The position numbers and the translations under genes were made by a program. Positions 20,675 to 33,436 of a stretch of 64,000 nucleotides of DNA are shown piece by piece (position 1 is the stretch's first letter; every line of letters begins with the position of its first letter). Below the pieces are notes generated by a model. It made no database searches. It saw only the letters and a program-made list of their open reading frames with translations, and had not been told where the DNA came from. The stretch comes from Hymenochaete sp. R1 (taxonomy: Eukaryota; Basidiomycota; Agaricomycetes; Hymenochaetales; Hymenochaetaceae): NCBI GenBank assembly GCA_019400425.1, contig JAFREE010000064.1, forward strand, positions 1 through 64,000, given 5' to 3'.

Positions 20675-21641
20675 ATGTTGAACGTATGTGTTCACTCGAT
20701 GTCTGGCGTCCGAGTAAACGCTTGACGCGCTTACCTGATCTCTAGATATGGTCTATGAGGAATAAAGAACAGCAGGCCGGCCCCAGGAAAGCCAAGACGA
20801 AGCCTGCTGTACTCAGAATGAATAAAGGTGCGTAGGAAAGACTCCTCTATGCCCCTGCGCTGTCGCTGAGAGCGAGTGTCACAGATCTTAACGAGTTAGA
20901 TATGTCTGAATACAGTACGATGACTCTGCACATTGACGTGAAAACCGCATCTCGGAGCGGCTCAGGCTCTGTGCAGGAGAACGGACAACTTCCTTCACCT
21001 CGAACACCGTCAGGTCGAAGCGGATCAGGCACTACGAAGGAAGAGCAGGAAGCCCAGTTACAGCTATCAAAGGAGGACGAAGAGAAGATACTACACTTCA
21101 AATTGTCAATCTCCCCAGATGAAGGTACGAAATGCATTTAATATTCCGCACTATATTGAACTCTAAGTCATTTCACGAATAAGGATTTTATAAAGGTGGC
21201 ACGTTCAAATTCACGTTCGATATACCCGACAATTATCCACACGAGCCTCCAAAGGTGAAATGCGAGCAGAAGGTGCAAACTTGACTTGCTGTATGCACTC
21301 ATATCACTGACGACAGACAACCCAGATATACCACCCAAACATTGACTTGGACGGAAATATATGTCTAAACATTCTGAGAGAAGACTGGAAACCTGTGCTC
21401 AACCTGCAATCTGTTCTTGCTGGCCTTCAGTTCCTCTTCTTGGATCCCAATCCAGAAGACCCTCTAAATAAAGGTAACCTACACATCTCTGGTCCCTGGG
21501 AGTCACGAGTTCACATCCGCTCTGTTTTTAGAGGCCGCAGAGGTTTTGACCAAAGATCGCGATCAATTCGTCCGCAATGTTGCGATCTCTATGAATGGCG
21601 GGACAATATACAATCAGACGTATGATCGGGTACAGAACTGA
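20675..21641 (+). CDS. UBC12: NEDD8-conjugating enzyme UBC12 (E2)
   Basis: The first exon is only nine bases (ATG TTG AAC), followed by exons that join to about 225 residues. The N-terminus [13 protein letters not shown] resembles the UBC12 tail that docks on the NEDD8 E1. The E2 core reads [56 protein letters not shown] and [20 protein letters not shown]. The active cysteine is in GNICLNI. The enzyme passes NEDD8/Rub1 to cullins and so switches on SCF ubiquitin ligases. Typical UBC12 is about 183 residues; here about 40 extra residues rich in Ser, Gly and Glu (about positions 48-88, around 20945-21085) sit between the first strands, inside one exon. The insert keeps the frame and contains no stop, so it is likely translated. 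The 3' end lies 79 bp from the convergent hydrolase. Confidence 0.92.
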
Positions 21642-21719
21642 CTATAGCAATCACATCATGCATCGTGTTCATACATTTTAAGTGCAATGTTGTATTACAC
21701 ATCCAGGCCATAGGAATAT

Positions 21720-22280
21720 TCAGCTGCCTCTGTAAGTCGTGTATGAGAAAGGGCTGATAAGAAGTGGTATGTGATAGTGGGCATTAGGGTCCGTGACTTC
21801 GAACGTGATCTATGGACGACAAAGATCCATAGCATGTTCATAAACAATGTACGATATCACGTACCTCCACCCAAGGGTAAAAGCATGTCTTGTTCTGAGA
21901 TTCAAAGTATCCCTTCACATCAAATGTGATTTTGTGTAAACCAGGCCCTAGGATCGATAGTTCCTTGGTGGAATCATCCGTGGAGGTCATCAAGTCTAAG
22001 CATCGCCCATCCTCATTTGTTTTACTACCGTAGCAAATCATAAAGGAACCGATTGAGACTATAAAAAGAGACTACTTACCCTTTTGCGATAGGATCAAAA
22101 GAGAAAGTGTCGCCTTCGTTCGACTCCGCCAGTTTCCTATGTTTCTGCAACTTAACTTGCACACCACTAGCTGGCTTGCCCACAGAAGAGTCCAGCACTA
22201 CAGTTACGCATAAGATGAAAGTTTTATGAGAAAGCATGACACGCACCATGGCATGTTATGGGTGACTTTTTGTCTGTCAT
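21720..22280 (-). CDS. 5-hydroxyisourate hydrolase (transthyretin-like, purine breakdown)
   Basis: Four short exons give about 132 residues from ATG 22280. The N-terminus reads MTDKKSPITCHVLDSSVGKP, with the His and the LDSSxGxPA-like strand of the HIUase family. The middle has ILGPGLHKITFDVKGYFES and CFYPWVEITFEVTDPNAHYH, and the end is IPLLISPFSYTTYRGS, matching the family's C-terminal YRGS signature. The enzyme turns 5-hydroxyisourate, made by urate oxidase, into OHCU on the way to allantoin. Catalytic residues of the family (N-terminal His, Arg and the C-terminal Tyr-Arg-Gly-Ser) appear present. It is divergent with ABZ1 over 267 bp. Confidence 0.9.
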
Positions 22281-22547
22281 GGTGCGATGTATGAGGTGTT
22301 ATCTATTGGTCTGGGTGATGGAAGAGCGGAAAGCCAGGCTTCTCGTCGATGATGTGATTTGTGGGTCCCTCGAAGACTGGATGTATGCGCTTTTTTAGAT
22401 CATCGGTTAACCGCGCTTGATGCGGAAGCTTACAGAAAGCTCGCCAATTTTTGTAAAACATCGATATCGCCTTGGCTCTTGACCTCCATGTCCCCTCTAG
22501 ACTCGTATTGCTGAAATATTTTGCTCTATTGCCTGTCCCCTTTCTCG
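22281..22547. promoter_or_regulatory. bidirectional promoter region, HIU hydrolase / ABZ1
   Basis: About 267 bp between divergent starts. No specific operator was recognised. Confidence 0.4.
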
Positions 22548-24870
22548 ATGACGATTTTTGGCAACATTCCTCGTATTCTTCTTATAGATTCTTATGACTC
22601 ATTCACGAACAAGTGAGTTTCTTCTTCCATACCAGAGCTTGAGTTGAATCTCATCGATCGATGCATGGAGTCTTGCTGCGTTGGTACAAAAAGCTATACC
22701 CGATGGTATTGTCTATATCATCAAGAATGACGAAATAGAGATCACTGGACTGGCGACTCTCGTCCCTCACTTCTCCGCCATCGTCGTTGGCCCAGGGCCG
22801 GGATCTCCTCTGGTCCCCTCGGATACAGGCATCATAAATGACTTATGGGCGTTGGCAGACTCGGAGCGAATTCCCGTTCTTGGTGTATGTCTTGGACTCC
22901 AATGCCTCGGTGTCGCATTTGGAGGGAAGCTTCAGCGACTCAACGTCGTCAAACACGGTCAAACGTCTCTCTTGAAGCATTGTGCTCATGATCTCTTTAC
23001 CGACATCCACCAGGATTGCCGCGTCGTTCGTTATCATTCGCTCTTTGTGGACATAGATGAAGCTTCAGACCTCATCGGCTTGGCCTGGGCCGATGATAAT
23101 GGAGAGAACGGGCTCGTCCCCATGGCCTTCAGACATGGCTCGAAACCGTTCTGGGGGGTCCAATATCATCCGGAATCGGTCTGCTCGGACAACAGTGGCC
23201 TAAAAGTCATGCAGAACTTTTGGTACTTGTCCTCTGACTGGAGGGCCAAGCAAATATCGCGAGTCAGACTTTGGAACGAGTTCGCCGAGACGCGATTTTC
23301 TGCGAATCGCTGGCCTCCGGTTGAATCGCTGCGAATGGATTGTGGGCCGCCGATCTCTCGGACAGTTGTGCATTCCACTCTTTCACTACCTCATCTTTCA
23401 GTGCCTCGAGTATGTGAAATTCTTGGAGTGCAAAAACCAAATTCCGATTTTGTCCTATTGGACTCAGCTGCGCTTCCCGGAACACATACAATCGTAGGCT
23501 GCGTCAGCCCAGCGACGATAAAGCTTCAGTACTTCATAGGAAGTAATGAAGTATCCATTATCCGAGATGGTCACCGCTTTCCGCTGAGTCTAGGGTCGAT
23601 TTCTGTCTGGGATTGGATTGAGCGATTCATGGCGACAAGGAGAGCTTCTGGCGGCAACGATTCAGTCCCGTTCTGGGGAGGACTAATTGGATATTTGAGC
23701 TACGAGCTTGGCGTTGAGAGCCTATGCAACGATTCTCTGCCGGGCAAAGACGTGCATAACAGGGTTCCTGACGTTAATCTGGTGTTCATCGAAAGGAGCT
23801 TGGTTTTACACAGAGAAGCGAGCATGATCACTATTCAGTCGATTGTACCACACGACGAGGATTGGTTGGCATCAATGGCGTCGACGTTGAAGGATGCCGC
23901 AGAGGAAGTCGATGTCGGCCAACCGCACATCCGTTCCTCCCGCAAAGGATCCACCACAGCCGAAGCTTTGATCAAGATTCCGGATAAAGAACGTTACATT
24001 GCGAACATCGAGCAGTCTCAAGAGTTCCTATTTGCAGGAGAGTCTTACGAGTTGTGCCTTACAGCGCAGACACAACTACTTATCCCCCGAACTGACCTTC
24101 CTTCATCTGAATCGTCTTGGGATATGTACAAGAGGGTCAGGTTGGCGAACCCTGCGCCATTCGCAGCATATCTTCGGCTATACCCAACGACACTTGTCTC
24201 TTCCTCCCCGGAACGATTCCTCTCCTTTTCCAGGCCACCAAACCAATATTTCCAGCTTCGACCTATCAAAGGAACAGTTAAAAAGCAGGCGTGTCCGACT
24301 CGTAAGGAGGCAGAGAAAGTTCTCGGGAGTGCCAAAGAAGTTGGGGAGAACCTTATGATTGTCGACCTCATTCGGCATGACTTGCACGGTGTTGTGGGGG
24401 AAAACGTCCGTGTCGAGAAATTCTGTGCAGTTGAAGAGTATCGAACGGTTTGGCAGCTCGTTAGCGTCATTGAAGGTCACGTACCTGCGTCAGCCAACCC
24501 TTTGCTTGGCTGGGACGTACTGCGAGGTTCATTGCCTCCGGGTAGTATGACGGGTGCGCCGAAGAAGAGGAGTGTTGAGCTTCTTCGCACCCTGGAGGGT
24601 TGTGATCGCGCCATCTACTCTGGCGTTGTTGGATACTGGTGCGCTGGAGGCGGAGGCGACTGGTCGGTTGTCATTCGGAGCTGCTTCAAAGTTGAAGCCG
24701 AAGACGACACTCTCCCGACTATTGCTGAGGACAGAATTGGAAGCTCTTACGATCGATGGTATTTGGGGGCAGGTGGTGCCATTACTGCTTTGTCGGACCC
24801 AGAGGCCGAATGGGAGGAGATGTTGACGAAGCTGCAGAGCGTTACCAGGGCGTTCACTGGTGAAGAGTAA
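22548..24870 (+). CDS. ABZ1: aminodeoxychorismate synthase, fused PabA-PabB
   Basis: Two exons (22548-22612 and 22671-24870) make 754 residues, starting MTIFGNIPRILLIDSYDSFT. The first 210 residues are a class I glutamine amidotransferase: GPGPGSPL, nucleophile Cys in GVCLGLQCLGVAFGG, and the His-Glu pair in VQYHPESV. The rest is the chorismate-binding synthase half: SYELCLTAQTQL, SSPERFLSF, the PabB-type PIKGT motif, LMIVDLIRHDLHGV, LPPGSMTGAPKKRSVELL and WYLGAGGAITALSDPEAEWE. It makes 4-amino-4-deoxychorismate from chorismate and glutamine for folate synthesis. PIKGT rather than the anthranilate-synthase PIAGT supports the p-aminobenzoate assignment. The gene looks intact, and its large second exon is unusual in this intron-rich window. 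Confidence 0.95.
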
Positions 24871-25746
24871 TCTTGAATAATTTCTTTCATCTTTATCTGA
24901 TTCCTTTTGTTTTGGCCGACATTCATCTGCGGGCAAATCTATCATTATTACTTTGTTCATTTCTCATCAGGACACTTCAACGTGTTCGCACAATTACAGG
25001 ATGTATGGTATTAGTAGGAATAAACTCACGATCACCGACGACGAAGGACGCGAACAAATGCAGAAGGGCGTCAAATCGACGCCGGGTTAAATCAGATTAT
25101 TCTTACATCTGTAATACATTAAAGGGAAGATTTTATGTGATTTTGCAATGTTGGGCTCCGCCAAAACCAAGGAAGAAGTCTTTGTGGTGTCGTGGGAACG
25201 ACCTGAAATAGAAAGGGAAGGTTACCTGCCTGGATTAGTAAGCAGCGCGCGACGCGTGGAGAACAGGCGAATTTAGCTTCCGCCAACAACAGCGCAACAG
25301 GGTGCACAAGTTCACTTCAGGTTGCAATTTCGGACTGACTGGTTCCACCGACGATGTGATTGACACATCCTGTTCCCCTGCTGCCTGACAAGGTGGCAGA
25401 CAAGAAAGGAAGCTCCCGAATTGGAGACCATTAGCGCAGCAGACGATCTGTGCTGCTGGGGAGTAGTCCGCCTCTCTATCTGGCACGTTTTGGGACGCGG
25501 GCGCTGGCACATTCTCTGTTTACTCGACGCTTTCATGCTCTAGGTAGTAGGTGTGGAGGAGACATCAAAGGGACAAGGGACGAGAAGAAAGCAAGAGCAT
25601 CGATACTCAGCTCAGCTCTAGAGTCGACTCGGATTGGTCTTGTTTGTCCGCCTGTCAACTCAAAAATACTTTAGACTTACCTCGTTGCTCCCTCTCGTCT
25701 CTCTTTCCTTCCACCACCATCCCCCTTCTTTTGGCCAGCAACAGCG
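24871..25746. other. intergenic region upstream of the PUF gene
   Basis: About 875 bp with no supported gene. A strongly CT-rich block (about 25680-25740) immediately precedes the PUF start and probably marks its core promoter or leader. Open frames on both strands across 25119-25963 overlap each other and lack homology. Confidence 0.4.
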
Positions 25747-28585
25747 ATGCAGACTTCCTCGTCCACCTCCGCTGCTTGCCAGCAGTTTCTTCCTCTCGTT
25801 CCCAATAGCCGCTCTCGCCAGCAATCTGCTCCTCCTTCCAGGTCTCTGAATGCTTCCATCTGGGCACCACAGCCGCCCCAGTCGTCGGGTGGCACATGGT
25901 CAAAAGATGTCGTTGATTTTTCTGATGGCCATCATAATGCTGGCATTCAATCTGAGTATCCACAGCAAGAGCCTTTTAGGATCGCCGACGACCGTGTACC
26001 ACCCAAATTAGGGGTTGATCATCCCGGTGGCATACAGACTGCGAGGCCTCTGGCGATAGGTACTATTGGTGAGGGACGAGCCAAAGACCCGCAGATTCAC
26101 CGTGAAACAGAGGTCAGTGTTCTCATGCCCGTTCATATTTATTGATTATATGTGACTTGGCTTCGGTTCCAAGCGCATATAAGCTGCCACTCCAAGTTTT
26201 AGTCAATACTGATCTGAAAGTTTTCAGCATGTCGAACAACTTCTCCGCTCGCTTGATCTCAACACAGAAGGCTCGTTGTCTCCATCCATCGATCTGAATG
26301 TGTCTCCGACGACTTCGTCGTCTTTCCCAAACACGCCAATTGAGAGTTCGCCCCCTACGCCTCGCTCTGCCGAAACGTTTTTCCACCCGTTCGGCGATTG
26401 CGGGGCGGCAAATGGCATTGGATTGGGATTTAATCCACAAACGAACGTGATATCCTCAATGCCGAAGCCTCTTCACGAACAACAGTTCTGGAGCGATGCA
26501 GGCTCTTTTGCGCCTCTGCAAGATGGTATCTCACAGCACATCGGCATTTCTCAGTCTTTTAGTAAACCTCTTGATGGCTTAAACGAAGGTCGACCACTGG
26601 CTAGGCTTTCCCCCATTGCCAAGATTGATGCTCGTTTGCCTCCCATGTATGATGCCCAACACCATCATCAGGCCCCCGATCAACGACTTTGGTCCCAATT
26701 GAGGCCTGTCCACGAGAAACGCCATTTTGATACGAGCTCCTTTGACTTTCCCAGACCCATGTTGTTCGACAGGGGAAAGGAAACAGTTTTCAATTTGCCC
26801 CAAACCTTAGCGAATACGCGTGAATCGCAGCCTCCTGTTTCCGGCGAGGTAAATTGTTCCATTCAGGTGATCCTTTTCAACGATATCTGACAAGAGAGAT
26901 ACACATCCCGCACCGTACACATCTAGCCAATCAATTTTCTGACTCTCCTTCATCCATCCTCAGCCCCACCTTACGCTTTATTTGTTTCTCGTATTGTCAA
27001 ATCCTCTGACCAGCAAGCCTCCATTTTTTTGCAACAAAAGCTGAAAGTTGCCGACGAAAAGGAGAGAGCCAAGATAGTTGATGCCATTTGTACTCGCGGC
27101 ACAGAAATGATGTCGCATCGGTAAACCGTATACTTCCCTAGGATGCACTCTAGGTGCTGACATGCTTTCGTACAAGGTTTGGTAATTGGGCAGTCCAGCG
27201 ATGCTTGGAGGCTGCTTCTTCATTCGAAGAGCGACTTAAAATTGCTCACTGTATGAAGTACGTTTACTATTTCTCTCTCTCTCTTAAACAGTATGCAATC
27301 TAATATCTTGATTTAGAGGAAATGTCGTAGAGCTCGCCACGAACTGTTATGGATGCCACGTCCTTCAGAAAGCCCTTGATTGCGAGGAGGAAATCAGGCT
27401 TCTCATTGTCTCCGAACTCCTATGTGGAGACCCAGCGAAAACTTTAGTAAACAAACACGCATCTCATGTATGGAGCAAGGTAAACGCGAGTACGAGAGTG
27501 TCAGTGAGAACCTTAGCTGATCCCTGGTCCTTTAGATAATGGAAATTTCCTGGACGCCCCCGGCGCCCCCTATTTTTGAATAGTAAGTAAGAACAGGGTA
27601 TAATACAATGTAATTTTGATCAAGCTATTCACAGTGTCAACGCTGCTTTGCAAGGGAAATGGGCATCTCTTGCTTGCCACGAAACTGGTTCCCTCGTTGT
27701 CCAGGTTGAGCTGCTTATATGCGCTTACTGTGCGACCACTGTACTCATTAGATTTGCCAGCACGCCTTTGAAAATTTAGAAGAATCGGCAAAGGATGGCA
27801 TTGTTGAAGAGCTTTTGAACAGGGGTCAGCTGGCCTTCTCGAACGTCGCAAAAAATCAATGGGGATCGTACTGCATTCAACACAGTGAGCGCAAAATTTC
27901 GAATTTTTGCCTCTCAACTGAGCTTATGCTTGTAGTCCTCGAGCACGGGAGCTTCAAACACCGCGACGTGGCTCTCGGTCACATTCTGAACGGTCTACTT
28001 GATCTGGCGACTCACGAACAAGGTTCGAAGTCCGTTGCAAAGGCGCTCAAAGAAGGCGGTAAGGGCGTCATGGACAAGTTCGTTGATCGCATGCGCGAAG
28101 CTCCTATTGGGTAAGCATAGGTTTTCAGACGTATCTTTGATTTTGAGCTAAAGCTTTCTGCAGAAGCCGCAGGGCTATCATCGTAGACCTCGCACTTTCC
28201 GTTACCGGAAGCCAGCTCATTGCGAGTATCTTGCCACATGTGAAGCTAATTAGTTGCGTACATTTCCGATCGACGACTGACCTCTCAATGCTTCAGGTTG
28301 AAAGGGAGCAGAGGGCTGGGCTCTATGACGCCGTGAGTAAATTGTGTCACTATCAGCTTCGCCTGAAAAATTGAACCTTCTAATAGATCCGAAGCCACAT
28401 TGTCACTCTTCGCGGTTGTAAGACTGGCTCCAAAGTCATCTGGCTCTTGTGAGTAAAGCTCGTCTTTAAAGCTCCTATAATTGACACTTAAATCTGCTAG
28501 CGATCGTATGGTATGTGTGCTGCTATCTTTCAGCGTTTTCGGTGTTGATTTTCCAGTGCTTCAGCGGGTGTACTATGACTCCTGA
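25747..28585 (+). CDS. PUF (Pumilio) family RNA-binding protein
   Basis: An N-terminal part of about 330 low-complexity, Ser/Pro-rich residues (exons 25747-26112 and 26228-26848) precedes the Pumilio repeats. The next exon begins at about 26927 (PINFLTLLHPSSAPPYALFV), chosen because it alone keeps the frame. Repeats are visible as NWAVQRCLEAA, CYGCHVLQKALD, KHASHVWSKIME, ETGSLVVQHAFENLEE, QWGSYCIQHILEHG, EQGSKSVAKALKEGG, LSVTGSQLIASIL and CKTGSKVIWLFDRM, making eight. PUF proteins bind short UGUA-type motifs in mRNA 3' untranslated regions and reduce stability or translation. The end is taken as 28585 (RVYYDS), because homologues end similarly just after FDRM; using an earlier splice acceptor would extend it to 28628. 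No defects were seen. Confidence 0.88.
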
Positions 28586-30268
28586 TGCACACATTCGCTC
28601 TATTTTAACTTCCCTCAAGCAAGCATGAATGCTCTGGCCTGGTACGTCTTATTCCCTTCTATGATACGTCCACGGCCGTAAAAACTGAAAGTTCCTGTTC
28701 AAGTATCATTTCAATTTCGCCTTCACGGAACTCATTTTTCTTCAGCATAAGATCAGTCAATTAACTCGCATCTCAATCCAAACGTCGCATCATCTCAAAT
28801 CTCGGATCAACCCGCATATATCAAAGTAAACAAGCTGGACCCAATGTCGTTTCTTTTCATTTAGCATATGTCTGTTTTTCTGAATCATTTCTCGTGGTTT
28901 TATCTGTTGTTTGCCGGCATCTACTTTCGCAGCTCTCGGTTTCTACCTGCATTCGCAAAATAGTTTTAAGTAAAAATACCTGTAGGCAGTTCGTCCCCGC
29001 AATAGTATTTTTTGATGAATTGATTTGTTTCCATGCAGTTTCGACGCCCCTTGTCACTCGACTAGTAGTCAATACTATGTAATATGTCGAGTCTTCAATT
29101 ACATGACAGCCAATGCTGATACTATGGACCGAGCCGACTTAACTTCGCATCAAGTCAAACTGAAGGACACTTGACATGGGAATCAAGCGAGAGAGAGTGT
29201 GTGTGTCTGTGTTGTAGCTGATGGTAGCACATAGCATGGCTCCTGATATAAATACTAACTCAACGTCTGCGGTGAGGTAGATACCGTACAAGAAGTACGC
29301 GGTGTTAATGACGTTATGAACGGAGGTAAGAAGGTTGAAGAGTGGGATGACGAAGGGTAAGGCGGCCGACAGGGTGGGTGATCACGGGAGCATAACATAT
29401 GTGTTCATGAGACCTAGGGAGAGGGCGGGGGAGGGGAGCAATTATCCATGTTCAAATCCATTGGGATACTGATACTATCGAGTAAAGGGGGGCCGAACAA
29501 TGTAATTTGTAAAAGTGCGCTGAAGAGAGTAGCAGTGGCCAGTGGAGAGAGCTGCTAAATCCGTGCGGGGATGATTTCGAAAGGACAGACGTTCATAGAT
29601 GACGTGACCGGATGGCCAGAGGCGCTGAATAAGTTGCCTGATGCATATGAGTGCAGCCAGGCAGTGGGATCAGTGGCGAGCGTCCGGACACACCGCAACG
29701 GTCGCCACAGGTTCATATTCTCTTACTGTAAGCTATACTGAATGATTAGAATAAGTGAAGTGAGCGACTGGGAAATACGAAGCAAAGTTATGAGAAAATA
29801 TGGCAAACGGGACAGGAGAGTGAGGGATGGCGAAGCGAAGGAAAAGCAAAGATGACGAGATGGTTTAGAGTTGGAGCGTGCGATAAGATAAAGAACGTGG
29901 GAAACGACTGCCTGATGAAGAAATGGGCTGGGGAATTCATTAATACTTACATTTACATTTACATTTCGCCACTTACCAGTCAGTCAAAGAGCCAGTCTGA
30001 GTCTGAGTCTTAGCCTCAGCTGGTCTGAGAACAAATCTGCGCCAATTCGGAGAACAGATCTAATTCTGAAGATGGCCTCTTTCTCTTATTAAAATATTAA
30101 ATTTCTTCTCCACCCGCTCCTCCGACCTTTGCTCTTTCTATCCCCCCCCCCCTCCTTTCTTTCCTTCTTCCTTCCTCCGTCGACGACCCCCTCCTCCTCC
30201 TCTTCCCCGTCGCTGGCCGTCTTGTCTGTCCTCACCCCATCTCAGCTGTGCACTCAACAATCAGCTCG
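28586..30268. other. long intergenic region upstream of the RhoGEF gene
   Basis: About 1.7 kb without a supported gene. It has a gt repeat near 29199-29212, three tandem acatttac units at about 29948-29968, a run of ten C at 30144-30153 and a CT-rich leader up to the RhoGEF start. Two short frames at 28857-29082 on opposite strands are not convincing. The length is notable among the otherwise closely packed genes, so a long leader, a non-coding RNA or a missed small gene is possible. Confidence 0.4.
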
Positions 30269-33200
30269 ATGGCTGCTGCGACCGTCGCTCGTCCTTTGCC
30301 TACAGTATTCCAGCCGTCCATCCCGAGGTCCCATGTCGTCTCTTCAGCAGCGTCTCTTTCTCCTCCCTCAAACCCACCCAGTGGCGAGTCCTGGTTCCAG
30401 CCCTCAGAGTCCAATGCCTCCTCTCAGTCAACTTGTCCGTCTGCGTTGCCAAAGGGCGCACGCTCTCCTTCGCCACAGATAAATCCCGTCTTTGACCAGT
30501 GCTGCAATGCGCATTCCTCACCAGACAAGGTCCCTCCTCGCCCAGAGCTTCTCACTCGCTCTCGTTCAAATGCATCGTGGAAGCTCGAGTGGCGAGGCGT
30601 CTCAAAGGTCGTCAAATGGGCATTGAACAAGCAAGACGGAGGCAAGGGCAAGGAACGCGTCTCTGAACAACATACATCGCAAGAGTCAGGCACCGATGCC
30701 GGTACGCGGGACGCCGCACCGACACCGACACCGACAATGGGCCAGGACCAGCTGACGAAAGCGCACCCGGCGTCTTCGGAGACGGAGAACGCGGGACGAG
30801 CGGCGACGAAATTCTTCATCTCGCCATCAACGTCGACGACGACGTTTGCGAATCACAACGGCAACCATGTTGACGAGGATCGGCCTTCCATGCGATCCCG
30901 GTCTGAGCTCGGGCACTCTGATGAGGGAGCTTATTTGGAAATGCGGGCGTCCTCGACTCGACGCAAGTCTCACCATCTGCTGCTTCGCAGACGGGACAGT
31001 GTTGCAGTGAGTTACTCGTTCGCTCTTCGCTTTCAGCTTCATCGTTGCGATCCTGGCCGGCGTTGCGTGCTCGTGGGTGCCTGCACGTGTGCGAGAGCAT
31101 GCATGCAAGTTTCCAGACGCGCCGGCACGTTTACGGTGGCCGGATCGGGATGAGGTGTTGCGTTCGTTCATATGCTGATCTCATCTTCTCTCTCTCCCTG
31201 TGTCTTCCCGCGCACTTCCCGCGACGACTTCTCTCAGGTATCCAAATATGATGACCACGTGCGGACCGTCTATTCCAACGCGCACAGAACGTTCTCCGAA
31301 AGCGGCCATGGCGAGTTTTCTACCCCAGCAGGCATTTCTAGCTACGCATTCTCCGACTCTGACCACCACCGTGACTCCACGGGCTCCTACTACACAGCTG
31401 CCGACGCTGCCCAGTCTGAGATCGGCCACACCACGACCACAGACGGTGGATTTGGCATACCAGCTGATGCCTATCCGTCTGCTTCTTCCTTAGCTCTCGC
31501 CCACGATGACTTTCTTCATCACCCAAAACGTAAATCGCTTTCCTTTCGCGCAGCACACTCCGCATCTGCCTGGCACGCTAGCGCGGCCGCCTACCGGTTT
31601 CCGACCTCTGGCAACCGGCACCCTCGGAAGCTTCAAAAGGCCTCCAGGTCTGCTACAGTCCCGCACATGCGCGACGTCCCTCGCCACCCTCCGCCTCTGC
31701 CTCAGTTTGACGCTCCGGTTTCGGCCCCTCCTCCCTCCTCGCCACCGAAGAAACCTTTCCTGCAGAGCTTATCATCTATAGTCATTCCTCCGAAATCCCC
31801 TTCAAGGACTCCCCGGAAACTACACAGGCGTTCCTCGCCTACATCCCCAACTGCCTCGAAACAAGAATACACTGCCAACGTGCCTGTGCCAATCACCGAG
31901 AAACCGCAACGGACGCCGTCGCGGTCGGCCTCCATACTCAAAAATCGCATCGTACGTTTCATTGTGTTTTTAGGTTTTATCTATAGCGCATCGAGCTAAC
32001 TATCAGTCTTATCTGTAACAGACTTCCGCATTCATCAGACGGAGCGTGACGCCCGACGCCGAGTTTTCGGAATCCTCGGGGTCGACATCCAGTGAACAGA
32101 AAACGCCATCCGATGAAATACCCGCGCCGGATTTGTCGCTTAAGCCACGGGCTCTGGACGGAGACCGACCGCCTGCACTACGAACGGATTCAAATCGACG
32201 GTGGACAGTAGCCGCCACGGACGTCCCCGACGAACTTTTCATCGCGGAACTGGAAAGGTTACGGCGTTTGGGTTTTACGGCGACTGAGCTTCATGGCGTT
32301 CAAAGTTTTGGTGACGTGAGGTTGGAGGCGTCACCGCCTGTCGAGGCGAGGGCACTGGGCGACGATAAGGCTGTGACTGACGAACAGGAGGAACCGACGA
32401 GGGGATTGGCACCTTTGCCACGTTCAAGCGCGGATGTAGAGGCTGACATCAAGGAAGAGTTGGAGTGGCTACATGCGCGTCGCGCGATCCTTACTTGTCG
32501 GGAACTTGTGAGGACTGAAAAGACGTATCAGCAAAGACTTCAGGATCTTGCTGATGGGAGTGTGAGTATATGCGCTCGATTTTCTGTATAATGTCTGAAG
32601 TTTTATTTACGTGACATTTGCGCAACAGGTCTCAGACGCGGTTCCTTCTCTGTTGCTGCAGTATCTGCCTGCATTGATCGGCGCATCAAAGATTTTGAGC
32701 TCCCGGATAATGGACGACATGTCTACCCAAGGCATCGCAGAAGCGTTCCCCAGCGTGATCTCAGCGCTCGAGAGTGCTTTCGTGCCATGGTCCGGTGTCG
32801 TCGGTGAATTCTTCAAGGGCAACAGAGAAGAATCCCTGTCCCCGAAGCGTAAGCGCAAGTCGACGTTCCCCGGTATCCTGACCGAGGAGGACATGCCCAC
32901 GGACTTTGGCGCGGTCAAAGTGCGCTGCCTATCCATGCATATTCGGGACCGGTCATCCACTTCGATCGCGAGCCAGGCCGCAACACTCACGTCCGCTACG
33001 AGCTCGAGCAGTCACTGGTTGATCCGCCCTGCTTCCACGCACGAGAACCTGTACAACAATCATTCTTACGACAAGGATGCGTTCGCAAGTTTGAGGAAGA
33101 GTCTGTCGAGGAGAGAGACACGGATTAGGGAAGAGAAGGAGAGGAGACGGATGCCGTCGTTCAGGGATCTGGCTATTCTTCCCACACAACGCGTTACCAG

Positions 33201-33436
33201 ATATGTGCTATTGTATCAAGGTCAGTCTATTTTATTTTCGTCGGGTCGGTCTCCCATTTTATGGAAAGAAAGAAGCTGAAACGAGCCGAAACCTTGATTT
33301 ATTAGATCTCCTGAAGCACACGCCGAGGAGTTCACCTTCACACGTTATGGTACAGAACGCAGTCGACGCTGCCGTTCGACTTGCGCAAAAATGCGATCGA
33401 GCACAGGGCAACTCTGCGTTCCTCCATCCGGCTTGA
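30269..33436 (+). CDS. Dbl-homology (RhoGEF) domain protein with long disordered N-terminus
   Basis: Five exons (30269-31006, 31238-31951, 32022-32561, 32629-33220, 33306-33436) join in frame to 904 residues. The first 600 or so residues are Ser/Pro/Arg-rich and contain no named domain. The DH domain starts at about ILTCRELVRTEKTYQQRLQD, continues with LLLQYLPALIGASKILSSRI and FPSVISALESAFVPW, and ends with the conserved last helix LPTQRVTRYVLLYQDLLKHT. A charged, Ser-rich insert of about 100 residues lies between DH segments. DH domains load GTP onto Rho/Cdc42-type GTPases to control polarity and actin. No PH domain follows: only about 40 residues remain after the last DH helix. The start is the first ATG after an upstream CT-rich leader. 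Confidence 0.85.

Noticed and set aside
24529..24960. 143-codon minus-strand frame
   Set aside because: Antisense to the conserved chorismate-binding half of ABZ1.
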